This document shows positions 41,941-53,760 of a DNA stretch of 64,000 nt, in pieces. This stretch comes from Sequoia sempervirens. Taxonomy: Eukaryota > Streptophyta > Pinopsida > Cupressales > Cupressaceae. The stretch is taken from NCBI GenBank assembly GCA_007258455.2, contig VDFB02018507.1, positions 124,001-188,000 on the forward strand. Reading direction: 5' to 3'. The notes below the pieces were generated by a model that saw only the letters and a list, made by a program, of their open reading frames with translations, ran no database searches and was not told the DNA's origin. Positions within the stretch are counted from its first letter, which is position 1. Each line of letters opens with the position of its first letter. The position numbers were made by a program, and so were the translations under genes.

Positions 41941-43060
41941 AACTCATCCCTCTCTCTCCTCCTCCCTCTTCTTATACCTCTATATCTCTATTTTCCTCTC
42001 TATCTCTCTCCCCTATCTCTATCTCTCCCTCTCTTTATCTCTATCTTATTATTTGTCCCTCTCTCTAGTTCTCTTTATTTATCACTTTCTATCTCTATAT
42101 TTATCTTTCTATCTCTCCCTCTTTATATATATATATATATATATATCCCTCTCCCTCTCCATATTTATCTATATATCTAGATCTGCCTCTTTATCTCTCT
42201 CCCCTATCTCTATTTCCTTAGTGCCTCTCTCTCTATTCCTAGTTCAAAGGTTTTATTTTAGCCATGTTTGGATCCTAGTTCCTATTGAGGAGGCAGGGGG
42301 TTTCCCCCCTACATCTATTTTTAAAAGGAGAAATATGGAGAGACGAAGATAGGGGAAGAGACATAGACATGAAATTAAAGATATACGTATAGGGTTTTAG
42401 GAAGAGGGGGAGGGATATATATGTATACTCTTTATCTCTCTCTCCTCTCCCTCTCTTTCTCTCTTTCTCTCCCTGTCCCTCTCCATATTCATCTATATCT
42501 CTATCTTCCTCTTTATATCTCTCCCCTATCTCTATTTCCCTACCTCTCTCTCTTCCTAGTTCAAAGGTTTTGTTTTAGTCATGTTTGGATCCTAGTTTCT
42601 GGTGAGGAGGCGAGGGGTTTCCCCCCTAATTCTATTGTTAAAAGGATAAATATGGAGAGATGAAGATAGGGGAAGAGACATAGAAATGAAAATAAATATA
42701 TAGGTACAGGGGTTTAGGAAGAGGGAGAGGGAGAGAGAGGGAAACAGGGATGGATAGAGGGGAGATATTTGGCAATAGAGATGAAGATAGGAGCATAGAG
42801 GTGGAGATGAAGATAGAGGGAGAGAGGGAGAGAGGGAGAAGGAGAGAAATCAATAGAGATACAAAGAAAGGTAGAGGGAGAGATAAATATAGAGAGAGAT
42901 AGGGAGGTAGTAATAGAGAGGAGAGATAGAGTGTTGGTAATGGAGCCTCTCCCTCCTAATTAAAAGGTTTGATTTTAGTTGTGTTTGGAACCTAGCTCTT
43001 GATGGGGGGTGTGGGGGGGTTTCCCACCACTTTTTTCACTAGGGGATTTAGGGAGGGAGA
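41941..43060. repeat. Compound tandem repeat: CT block, TTTGGATCCTAG block, GA block
   Basis: A composite unit recurs: CT-rich tract, then TTCAAAGGTTTTxTTTTAG, CATGTTTGGATCCTAGTT, GAGGAGGC, GGGTTTCCCCCCTA, and a GA-rich tract with GGGGAAGAGACATAGA. The TTTGGATCC part lies near 42241, 42562 and, more diverged, 42962. CT tracts precede the first two, and the last GA tract spans about 42650-42930. No gene. Confidence 0.8.
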
Positions 43061-43600
43061 TAATAGATTTTGGAGCCCCCTAGTGGGGGTTCAAGGGAAA
43101 TTTCCCCAAAGAGATTTTTTTTAAATTGTCTTATAAACAAGGAAAACTTTAGTGGCGAATCTTCGCCAATTGGCGAATTCTAGGAAACGGCCAAGTCAAA
43201 ATTAGAAAATTTCCCACACCCAACAGGGTGTCCAAATTGCCTGGATTTTACGAACTATAGGTCCAATGCATGTCCATTCGCCAATTTTTTATGAGGCATA
43301 TTTAAGCAAAAAAATTGTCATTGTCAAACTACACGTTTCAATTGGACCGACTAATATTTTCGCCTAGAATCCCGAAAGAATTTAATAAAACACCTACATA
43401 TTCGCCAATACTATTAAAACAACATTGTATCAAGACCCATTTCGCCAATTAAAATTTACAAATAGTTGCTTGTGAAGACCCATTTCGCCAATTAAAATTT
43501 ATAAATAGTTGCTCATGAGGACCTATTTCGCCAATAACATTAAAAAATAATTACATTTGAGGACACATTTCACCTTAAAAATTACAATGTATCATTGTAT
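43061..43600. repeat. TTCGCCAA-rich region with a 43-bp tandem repeat
   Basis: TTCGCCAA occurs at about 43163, 43278, 43401, 43441, 43484 and 43527. From 43432 a 43-bp unit (AAGACCCATTTCGCCAATTA, then an AAATAGTTGCT part) repeats at 43475 and 43518, with a decayed fourth at 43561. Confidence 0.8.
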
Positions 43601-44582
43601 AAGCACACGGGATTTGCCAAATTTTTAATATACCATTTAAAAATCCTGCAAAATTTGCCAAATATGGAATCATGGATTGATATAAATACAATTGAAAGTG
43701 TCATTTATTCTTACACATTTTGTTCGGTTCTGAGGTTCTACTTCTTGATTTGGAAGTCAAGGAAAGCCAAAAACGTAGACTTAAAGGTGAGTGATCATTT
43801 ATTCATAGTGTTATTAGTTATAATAATAAGTTTTCTTTATCTCTTTTCCATTCTTGCTTCAACAAAGTGAACCTTAGAACCCACTCTGAAGTTTCAAAGT
43901 TTTTGAAACCTCCGACCCACCAACTAGAAAGATGACCAACAAAGACTTGCAACTCAACAAAGTGAACCATCAACCAAGTCAGGGAATCGAGAAGTTATGA
44001 AAATTTAGAAATCTGCGACAAGGTTATAAAACTCTGAGGACTAGCGACTAAGGTTAGGAAAAGTTAAAAAAATTATATTGTATTCCATGGTATTGAATTT
44101 GATATGTGATTGTACATCATTTTTAAAGAACAACACTTATCACACTACTTATAAATTCCTATTGCATTGTCATTCACACAATCTTTGATAAATAACCGAA
44201 AGGAATATTATTAATCCATTCCTTGAATAGAAGTTAATAGTTCAACATCCACAACTTATAAGTTATAAGCTAATAGAAGCTAATAGTTCAACATAAATAA
44301 CTTATAAAGACATTCACCCAACTAAAACAATAAAAACTTAAACTACCAAATCACCTAAATTATACTGAGAAATCCTTACGCATCCATCACCATAAAATAT
44401 TTATTCACAAATAAACATTCCACAGAAATAAAACTATCCAAAAATCTATCATTCCAATAATAGACAATCCACTAGCAAATGTAGAGTTTTTTTTGTCTTG
44501 ATCGTGGTTTTTTGAAGACAACCGTTTTAGAAATTAAAATAAAAATTCTTTGAAGTATCAAGAGAGCCAAATTAAATTAAAT
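43601..44582. other. AT-rich DNA, no gene seen
   Basis: Contains the left copy (43869-43926) of a short direct repeat that recurs at 48039-48088. No coding motif. Confidence 0.5.
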
Positions 44583-47500
44583 AACATAAAAACTAAAAAC
44601 TAAACAACGGTCCCACTCCCAGCACCGACTCCTTCGCTTTCAATTATTTTCGCCTCCTCCTTTAGTAATGCCTCATGTGCCTTTACTCTTTGCATGTATT
44701 CCCAATACTTGGTGACAATTGCGGTGACTTTTTTGCTTCCTAGAGTTGTAGTAATCTGTAACCTGGTTCTCCATTTTCCCAAAGCATTTTTAGACTCAAC
44801 CAACATATGAGATCTTTCCTCTTCTCCACATTTATAAGTCTTCAGGAGGATCTCCATTCCACTAAGTTTCGAGGACTCCCATGTCACTGTAGCAGGATCA
44901 TCTATTTCTTTCTTGAATATCTCTCTAAACTTTAGAGAGATCTCTCTTATATCTATAATGTTTTCATCAAACTCATCAGTAATTTCCACTCCCATTCCAA
45001 TTAAACGGACCAGGAAGGGTCTAGCTCCTTAGGATTATTCACAATTTTCTCACCAATTAATATCTTCGGATCCATAGAGTTCAATTCTTTCATTTCCTGA
45101 GAGAGCACATAAAGACTAGTTTGATCTTTTCTGAGCTGTTGAAGTTATGTTATTAACTCCTTTTTCTTGTTAACATCTCGAGTGTAAAAGAGCACAAATT
45201 TATTCATAAAGAAGATAGCCTCTTGAGATATTTTATCGATCCCCTCACAAGCAACTCTGGAATAGCTCAAACTCTTTTTAATTTTCTCTATGGTGAGCAC
45301 ATCGATGCCCTCTACCTGAGAACTTGAGGCTTCATCAGATGTAGGAGGAGTGGCCATGGAAGAAATAAATTTACTCAATGCGAGGACTTGAGCTTGTAGT
45401 TTTATATTTTCTTTCCTCTGTTCTTTCACTCTTTTAATCAATGTATTGACTGAATAATTGGCATGGTATACATCACCTTCCAGTGTTGGAGGCCCCATAT
45501 CAACATGTGTGACTTTGTAGTTTGCCTCCATTATTTCATCTTCATTTAAATCCTTCATAGGCTCAGCAATTTCTAACATTTGATTTCTAGAAGTAGCATC
45601 AGAGACCATCCTTGACATCCTCCTGGCTTTCTTAGGTTTTGAAGAGCTTTGAAGTAACTTTGAAACTGTATCCATGCCAACTGTCATTGTAGGAATATGC
45701 TCTCTTCTTCTCCACTGCTTTTTTCAGCCATCCTAGGGAGGCTACTACCAGACCAGAATCTTCATTTCCACTAATACTTTCTTTAGGAGCACTAAGCCTA
45801 GGAGTGAAAGGTGGATTATCAGGTGGAGAAGAGGGAAATTTAAATAGAGGAGGAAAGATATTATCTTTAGCAATCTGTTGAAAGATAGCTTCAGAATCTG
45901 TAACCACAAGTTTTTTTTATTGGTCTTCTTCTTAGGGGTAGGAGAAAGCACATTGTCTTGTTCACAGATGCTCTTCAACTTGATTGTTTCTTTTGGCCTA
46001 TCACCATCACCTCCTGACTGATAATTTTCACTAGAGGACCTATCAAAGGGTTTCCCCGATGATACACTTGCACCAGATGCTTGCGTAGACCCCTGTTCAT
46101 TCTTATGTGATGACTTAGGCTCTTAAATAGGAACAAAAACTTGCCACCATTTCCCATCCAACTAGTCCTAGGTTCTTTTAAGCACTGGGGCAGCACGCAC
46201 CCTCATATCTAAAATTTCACTTTCGTTACAATCAACCCTAGGGTGGGATTTATCAAGCAATTTTTCATATGCAGGATCCATGATTGTTGAATCCTCAGCT
46301 ACATTTTTAGGAATGTGAAATGACAGACCGAAAGCATGTATCTGTTTTAGCGTTAGCTTCATATAATCTCTTCTCAAAACTTTGTTCTCATCAACACAAT
46401 CTTCCCAAAAATCTTCGATAGATGGGTGATGCCGATATAAGCTCCCTCCATAGAGATTTTGCTTCACAAAACCCTTACTGTCAAAATTAGCTCTCATAGA
46501 CAGATTCTAGAGGTTATATTCCTTGAGAATTCCTTCATCTCCCCTGGCCATCTGGTTTTTTTTGCACACAAAAGAAGGGGTCTCCAATGGGAAGACATAC
46601 CCTCATTTCCCCATGTTCGTATACTTAATATTAACCATGGCCATTTGTCAACAAACTTCCAAAAATATCAGTAAATCTTCAAGATATCCAGGTAATTTAA
46701 ATGGGGCTTTCTCAAAATGCCCTATTCTCATATAGGAAAACTTATCAAATTGGATATAAAAAACTCCCAAATTTTGATACAAGAGAAATCGATTCAGGGG
46801 AAAGGCGCATTTCTGGATTTCCATCTAGCTTTCTCACAACCTCCATTAAAAATGCATCATTAACACGAAAAAAATCACCCATTCCAAATTGTTTAGTGAA
46901 CTAAGGAAAGCGTTTATACATAGGCATATCAGAAGTTGGGGTTCCTTGTGGCTCCAACCCAGGACAAAAGGACCTCTAACTACCTACAATGTACATTAGG
47001 CAAGAACACATACAAAAAGTAGCAGTCTTCTGGAAATTAATTAATTGCTCATTCAAATGGAAGCAAATAACTTCAACCCAGTCAATGAAAATGTTCTCAT
47101 CATAGACTATCAAGATAAATCGACACATCCAATCCTTAAATAACTCAACTTGTGCATTCCCAATAACGTGGTGCAATAAAGCAATAGCATCTACAATTTC
47201 TCCCTTAAAATGCACTCTTTTGAGTTTACTCGGCAGTTGCGACTTACCCTTCATTTTAGACTTCAACTAGGTTTTGGCCATGGATTTCTTACACCAGTCC
47301 TTATTCGCTTTGAAAAAATTACCTGCCACTGCAATAGACATGTCTTCTATAGGTTCCCTTTCTAGAATCCCCAGCGTGTGGGAAATAGCTTCAGGAGAAA
47401 TTTCTGCAATTACAGTTCTATTCATGGCTTTAATTTCCTGTGTCTACATAATGTTCCTTCTCACACATGCACTTATCAAGTCCATACTTAACACAACTTC

Positions 47501-47761
47501 TGGAAACCCTCCAGCATGAGCTAGCCTGCTTTCTAAGAGTTTTATATCCAGCTCAAACTTGTCGTCCCTCTCCAGACACGCCCAAAATTCATCTAACTTA
47601 AAAGGTTTGAGCATCGTATCCCTTACGCTGACCCAACATTCACTTTGCATGAGCACAAATTCACGGAGAACGAATGTTTGCACATGAGATTCTGAGAAGT
47701 ACTGGCCTTGGCAAAGAATGAGAATGTAGGCTAAAAGTCTAAGTAAAAAGAATGTTTGCAC
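44583..47761 (-). pseudogene. Long decayed coding region of unknown family
   Basis: Minus-strand frames join into about 1,050 codons from a Met at 47761 to about 44600. The first two long frames (47761-47444 and 47266-46976) are in phase, separated only by TAG stops. Segments in order: LREFVLMQSECWVSVRDTML and FWACLERDDKFELDIKLLES; VHFKGEIVDAIALLHHVIGN; LYGGSLYRHHPSIEDFWEDC and LTLKQIHAFGLSFHIPKNVA (46497-46168). A Ser/Lys-rich linker (46200-45750) follows, then a helical part (TLIKRVKEQRKENIKLQAQV), and an acidic and helical C-terminus from EITDEFDENIIDI to SGTVV (44995-44600). Frameshifts lie near 46750, 45990, 45690 and 45020. I recognise no catalytic motif. Size, decay and stop spectrum suggest a transposon-borne ORF, but a dead host gene is possible. 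Confidence 0.55.
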
Positions 47762-47820
47762 TTGAAAAGTACTGGCCTTGGAAAAGAACGAGAATGTAGG
47801 CTAAATTTCTGAGTAAAACT
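47672..47820. repeat. 78-bp tandem duplication
   Basis: GAATGTTTGCAC...GTACTGGCCTTGG...AATGTAGGCTAAA occurs at 47672 and again at 47750. It overlaps the 5' end of the minus-strand coding relic. Confidence 0.85.
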
Positions 47821-48038
47821 TTGCCACCCACTTATGCAATTATTTTTTATAGGACATTCTTTAAATGCGGCATTCAATTTCATTCCTCAAAAAGATAGCC
47901 TTTAAACTTGTATGCTTTTGGAAATTCCTGAAAAGACAACTCAAGTTTATTATGTACATAGCATTCAATGAGATGTCAGATGACGATGCCTTTGAAAGGA
48001 AAGATAAGTCCATAATGTCGCGTGGTCACTGAAACTTG

Positions 48039-48088
48039 GAACCTTAAAACCAAAGTCTGAAGTTTCGAAACCTTCAACCCACCAACTA
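48039..48088. repeat. Short direct repeat flanking the 44-48 kb relic (right copy)
   Basis: GAACCTTAxAACC, CTGAAGTTTC and ACCCACCAACTA occur in the same order at 43869-43926. The two copies lie just outside the minus-strand coding relic. Confidence 0.6.
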
Positions 48089-48096
48089 AATGAAGA

Positions 48097-48215
48097 GAGA
48101 GAGGGTTGGTTGTACTTGAATGAAGAGAGAGAGGGAGGGAGGAGGGGAGATAGAGAGATAGAAGTATATCAAGTGAAAAAAATAGGTAAAAGAGGGAGAG
48201 AGGGAGAGGGAGACT
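48097..48215. repeat. Short GA-rich tract
   Basis: GAGAGAGAGGG-type purine runs, similar in composition to the large GA block. Confidence 0.8.
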
Positions 48216-49197
48216 TTATTCTTTTTTTTATGACAGACATAACACAAGCATGTTATAGTGTGCTTGCATTATAACACAAGTACACTATAATGCATTCATG
48301 TTTGTATTTATCTTGGGTATTCAACCCTCAAGGTTGGATTTATCTTGGTCATAAAACCCAAAGGGTTTTACTTACATGTCAATACCCAAAGATGTGTTTT
48401 CTATAAATTGTTAAAAAGTGATTAATCTCAAGTGTACTCTTTATCAAGTTTGCATGTCTTTAAATGTTGAGTTAAAAAAATACCACAATAACATCAAGCT
48501 CTCTCTTATCTTTCTAATAATGTATTCTTTTTATATTTTGAATATGATAAGATTTTGATCTTTAATTTCTTTTGCTAGTGCTAAGTCATTTTTTCCCAAA
48601 AGCCTATGTACATAGTATTTTTGGTTCCATTTTCTATTGATTCATCCAAATGAGAAACAAATTACATTTTTTAAATTTTAAACTCTATTATATACACATT
48701 CAAATAAAACTTATTTTTGATTAGTTTCCAAAAAAAATAGGGGGAGCATATGCTCAATTTTTGTTTTTCAAGATCTATCCACTTTGAAAATTGATCAGTA
48801 AAAAATCATATACTTATTAAAAATTAGAAAAAAAATTGGCATAAACTACATGGTGCTAGCTAACTTTCCACTATAGCAATTTTTAAAACACTAAAAGAAA
48901 GTTAATATTTTAGGGTGATCACACTAGATGATGTGTTATATTTTTTGACAAAAATACGAGCACTTTGTGTACTCCCCCTATTTAAATCCCTTAATCTCTA
49001 TCATTTTCAAAACAAATTAGTAGTTTAGAAAGTAGATTAAAAGCGTTATAACTCTTATTTTTGTCGTATCTTGAAATTTTGAGCGTAACTATCTTCATTT
49101 TCTCATCGAAGATCATTTTTTCTTGTTTTCAAAAGAAGAAAAAAGTGGCCACTTAAAACCCCCTTTTTTTCCCTCCATATCCATGCACTTGCCCATG
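48216..49197. other. AT-rich DNA, no gene seen
   Basis: No coding motif; contains ACACAAGCATGTTATAGTG/TACACTATAATGCATTCATG words that form weak local dyads. Confidence 0.5.
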
Positions 49198-50960
49198 AAT
49201 ACAATAGCTCCTTTGAAAACACGCCAACTAGCACATAAAATATCACAATGTAATGATGTCAAAATAACACCTCTATTGTAAATCATCTATGACTAGCATG
49301 ATATAGGAGATGACACATAATCACAAATCATTTAATGATCAACATATTTAACAATCACAACTACATTTGGTAATAAAAATGGTGAAGTTGAAATATCAAT
49401 AAACGGTCATTGCAACACACACAAACACAACCTATGCATCCTAGAATACATAGTTGGTAAAACAATGCCGATAATAGACATATCAAGCCATGCAAAAATG
49501 TGGGTATTACACAATTTTCATGCATGCATGACCTTAGACACTCAAATAAATTTATAATAGAAATTGTTAAACCCAAATTAATTTTCAAATATATAAAAAA
49601 TGTTTTGATTGATTCCAAAAATCAATGTATATATTATGATGAAGGATAAATTCCATTCAATAACATAATCTTTTAAAATGTGTGGAAACAACTTAGCCAA
49701 GACCTTATCTTTGTAGAGATAATCTAAACATATAGTAGTGACTTAGATCTAAAATCTCTATTGAGGTGTCAAAAATTACTAGTTAAAAGAAGTAAGAATT
49801 TTAAATGCAAGTGATGTGTATTTTTCCTTCCACATATACATCTTTATCTTGACCATCAACTTTATACTACCCTCTAACTAGCTTTAAAATAAGGGCATCC
49901 AAGGTATAGGTAGATATGGTAGTGGTGGGGACATGAGACACAAAAGGTTGGATATAGAGGAGAGTAGGAAAGAGAGTGGTAATGCATAGACCTAGCCATA
50001 GTAGGAGTTGGAGATGGTATGAAATAACATCTATAAGAGGGTATAGAATAAGATGTGGTACTAGACAAAGAAATAGAAATGCTGCCGATTCATTTAAAAC
50101 AAATTTCTTTCCTTGTTTCGATGTTTTTGAAGTATAAGAAATGTCTTATTTGAGGCAAGAATCTGGCCGCCCTGCCTTTAATAAATATGCCTCGACGATG
50201 TGTGATCAGAGTTGAAACATTTGTATGGTTGAGTTCCAGATCTGAAATTTTGGGCAGAATCCTGTGTTTTCTCTGTTTTCTTTCTATCGTTATTAAGTCT
50301 GCCTTCCTCTTGCGACACATTCCAGCTCTAAGATGGAACTTTACAATCCTCCCTCAACTAAACTTTCCTTCCAAAGCAATAAGAGGTATCATGTATTTCT
50401 GAGTTTCAGGGGACCAGATGTGAGAAAGACTCTGGTCGATCATCTCTTTCAAGCTCTCTCCGCAGCAGGACTGAATGTCTTCTGAGACAGTGACAAACTG
50501 GAAAAAGGAGAACTGATTGGATTGAACTTGGAAAGAGCAGTCGAGAGAGCAGTGCCATACGCATTCCTATATTTTCCAAAGGTTACGCAGACTCAACATG
50601 GTGTCTGAAGGAGGCCGCTGCCATGTTGAGTTCCCCTGGCTTGATCATTCCTCTGTTTTATATAATGTGGATCCAACTCATGTTAGATATCCTGAAAAAG
50701 ACTCCAGTCCTTATTACCAGTCATTTCTTAGACATTATAGCCATCCGGATCGATATTCAAGGAAAAAGATTGAGCACTGGAAGCATGCCCTTCTGCAGAT
50801 CTGTTCTCTCTCAGGCTGGTCCATGGATCTAACTCAAGGGTAAGTAACGAGCTTCACTTTCTGCATGCTTTTCAATATAATAAAAAATCTAAGTTCATGG
50901 ATTTCGAAAGTTTCTTATCAATTTTATTTCCTCACCTTTCTTTATTTGTTTTCTTTGAAA
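49198..50960 (+). repeat. Tandem segmental duplication, copy A (TIR locus)
   Basis: Aligns along its length with 52170-53760, including non-coding upstream sequence (ATAAAATATCACAA, CATCTATGACTAGCATGATA, TTTTCATGCAT, CTCTAACTAGCTTTAAAATA) and the TIR exon. The offset is about 2.8-3.0 kb. Similarity stops at about 50960, where a GC-rich insert begins. Confidence 0.9.
50333..50839 (+). pseudogene. TIR-domain exon, copy A (resistance-gene type, broken)
   Basis: A Met at 50333 opens MELYNPPSTKLSFQSNKRYH, then the TIR motif VFLSFRGPDVRKTLVDHL and ALSAAGLNVF. TIR domains of plant TNL immune receptors are NADases that signal cell death on pathogen recognition. A TGA at 50483 replaces the Leu codon found in copy B. 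A GA insertion in CGAGAGAGCAG (about 50544) and a second 2-bp gain near 50661 shift the frame, so the WCLKEA and IIPLF segments lie out of frame. The homologous end SGWSMDLTQG precedes GGGTAAGT, a splice donor matching the usual end of TNL exon 1. No NB-ARC P-loop was seen downstream. Confidence 0.88.
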
Positions 50961-51482
50961 GGTTCTCGCCCTCCTCGGCGGACCCGCTCTTCTCCTCCGC
51001 GGGCTAGCCAAGGGTGTTCCTCTAGAGGAGCTACAGGGAGCGGCGGTGGCGGTTCCGGGTGGCCCTCTGATGACACTCCTGCTTATGGCTTTAGTTGACC
51101 AGACTCTGGTAAAAGCTTTCCGCGACTTGCACTTGCAATCTCGCCTCGCAGCGAGAAAGATAAAGATAAAGAAAAAGAAGTTGATGATGGTTGGGGTCCT
51201 CCTCATGACGTCACTACAGACCCTGCTGATGTATGGGGAAAGAAAATGGATGACAGAGACCCTCCTAGCTCTACTGGCACTGCTTTGACTGCTTAATGGC
51301 CTTTTTTATGTTTGTAATCATGGACTTTTGGGCTATGCCCATGTGACTGGTTGGTTTTTGTTTTTCTGGGTTTTACCCATGTGACTCTCAGGGTGTGCCT
51401 TCTTACCACCCACTTTTTTTTGTGAATATGTATTTTAATCTTTGAATTAATATAGATTAGTGCCTATTCATCAAAAAAAAAA
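50960..51482 (+). mobile_element. 5'-truncated, poly(A)-tailed retroposed insert, GC-rich
   Basis: Sequence foreign to copy B begins at about 50960 and ends in an A run at 51473-51482. It is much richer in G and C than its surroundings. Read from its first bases it encodes GSRPPRRTRSSPPRASQGCS, a Gly/Ser stretch, a TGA, then in the same frame EKDKDKEKEVDDGWGPPHD and DDRDPPSSTGTALTA before a stop at about 51294. A T/G-rich untranslated tail with TTAATATAGATTAG near the end follows. A poly(A) end implies LINE-type target-primed insertion, of either a LINE tail or a host mRNA copy. No target-site duplication is evident. The protein is not recognised. Confidence 0.6.
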
Positions 51483-52169
51483 TTGAGTGTGATAAAGGTT
51501 ACCAAACACACTAACCCAAAGTGACATCTTCAATATAACCATTATTAGGAAAATAACTTAGATTTGTATACTCAAGAGGGAAATATTTACCTATACCTAC
51601 ACACTCAACTCACACATCAAGCACACTTGAACTATACATATTATTTGAATCAATTCACAATCACTCAATAGAGTATAATGTCATATACAACATATAATCA
51701 CCTCATCTAAAATAACTCAATATCAATGTACATCATCTAAACATACAAATGTGATAACTAACATTGATCTACAATGCTAACATAAATAGTTCAATCAAAT
51801 TCATATATATATATATACACACACACACACATAGGTAAAATATAGGATGTCAATTTATCAGTATAATAATCACACCTATAAACTAAATATCTATAGAGAT
51901 AGCAATGAAATAAAACACTATGATAATTTGGTTATAGAATGCATAACATATGCATCTCAAAATATACAACATAATCTAGATACATCAACAACATATGTGT
52001 ATAAGTCTCTCACACCTTCAATGGACACAACACATAACAACATACATCAAGTCCTCACAAGGATCTTGTCACCATGCCATACACATCCCAATGTAGGCAA
52101 TACACCAACAATTTCCATGTAGAGAAACACAATCTCTAAACATACGGGTAGAATAAACATATGATATAA
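51483..52169. other. AT-rich spacer between TIR copies
   Basis: Contains a short (AT)n(AC)n run at about 51806-51832. No gene recognised. Confidence 0.6.
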
Positions 52170-53760
52170 AATTAATACAATAACTCATGTGAAAACACAC
52201 CAACTAACACATAAAATATCACAACAGGATATCAAAATAACACCTCTACTATAAATCATCTATGACTAGCATGATATAGGAGAAAAGACACATCATCACC
52301 AATCATTTAATGTTCAACAGATTTAACAATCACAATTATATTTGTTAATAAAAATGGTGAAGCTGAAACATCGATAAGCACTCATTACAACATAAAAAAT
52401 GCACAATTTATACATCCCAACATGAATAGTTGATAAAATAATATTGATAATAGACATTTCAAGACATGCAAACGTGTAAGCATTACACAATTTTCATGCA
52501 TACGTGACCTTAGATACACTAAAATAATTCTATAATAGTAATCTTTAAACCCAAATTAATTTTGAAGTGCTTAAAGAATGCATTGACTAATTCCAAAAAA
52601 AGATAGTATTTTTTTTCTTCCACATATACATCTTTATCTTGACCATCAACTTTATACTACCCTCTAACTAGCTTTAAAATAAGGGCATCTAAGGTATAGG
52701 TAGATATGGTAGTGATAGGGACATGAGACACAAAAGGTTGGATATAGATAGGATAGAAGGAAAGAGAGTGGTAATGCATAGACCAAATCATAGTAGGAGG
52801 CGTGGGAGATGGTATGGAATAACATGTAGAAGAGGGTATAGAATACGATGTGGTACTAGACAAGAAATAGAAATGTTAGCCGATTCATTCAAAGCAAATT
52901 TCTTTTCTTGTTTCGATGTTTTTGGAGTATAAGAAATGTCTTATTTGCGGCAAGAATCTGGCCGTCCTGTTTTAAGCCTTTAATATGTATGCCTCGACGA
53001 TGTGCGATCAGAATTGAAACATTTATATGGTTGAGTTCCAGATCTGAAATTCTGGGCAGAATCCTTTGTTTTCTCTGTTTTCTTTCTATCGTTAGTAAGC
53101 CTTCCTCCTCCTTGCGACCCATTCCAACTCTAAGATGGAACAATACAATCCTCCCTCAACTAAACTTGCGTTCCAAAGCAATAAGAGGTATCATGTATTT
53201 CTGAGTTTCAGGGGATCAGATGTGAGAAAGACTCTGGTCGATCATCTCTTTCTAGCTCTCTCCGCAGCAGGACTCAATGTCTTCTTAGACTATGAAAAAT
53301 TGGAAAAAGGAGAACTGATTGGGTTGAGCTTGGAAAGAGCAGTCGAGAGCAGTGCCATACGCATTCCTATATTTTCCAAAGGTTATGCAGACTAAACATG
53401 GTGTCTGAAGGAGGCCGCTGCAATGTTGAGCTCCCCTAGCTTGATCATTCCTCTCTTTTATCATGTGGATCCAACTCATGTTAGATATCCTGAAAAAGAC
53501 TCCAGTCCTTATTACCAATCATTTCTTAAACATTATAGCCATCCGGATCGATATTCAAGAAAAAAGATTGAGTGCTGGAAGCATGCCCTTCAGCAGATCT
53601 GTTCTCGCTCAGGCTGGTCCATGGATCTAACTCAAGGGTAAGTAACGGGCTTCACTCTTTGCTTGCTTTTCAATATAATAAAAAATCTAAGTTTATGGAT
53701 TTCTAAAGTTTCTTATCTATTTTCTATGGTCTCTAAACTTTATTTCCTCACCTTTCTTTA
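52170..53760 (+). repeat. Tandem segmental duplication, copy B (TIR locus)
   Basis: Counterpart of 49198-50960, with the same order of upstream landmarks and the TIR exon. Beyond the shared end it continues into its own intron-like AT-rich sequence. Confidence 0.9.
53135..53637 (+). pseudogene. TIR-domain exon, copy B (nearly intact, one stop)
   Basis: From the Met at 53135 one frame runs about 168 codons to the donor GGTAAGT at 53638. Motifs: YHVFLSFRGSDVRKTLVDHL (residues about 18-37), ALSAAGLNVFLD, SLERAVESSAIRIPIFSKGY, TWCLKEA (the motif that holds the catalytic glutamate of TIR NADases), IIPLFYHVDPTHVRYPEKDS and CSRSGWSMDLTQG. The only break is TAA at 53393, where copy A has TCA (Ser), just before TWCLKEA. 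With that codon sense, the length and motifs would be those of a normal TNL first exon. No NB-ARC or LRR exon is visible in the following 10 kb, so this is a TIR-only remnant or the gene is truncated. Confidence 0.9.
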
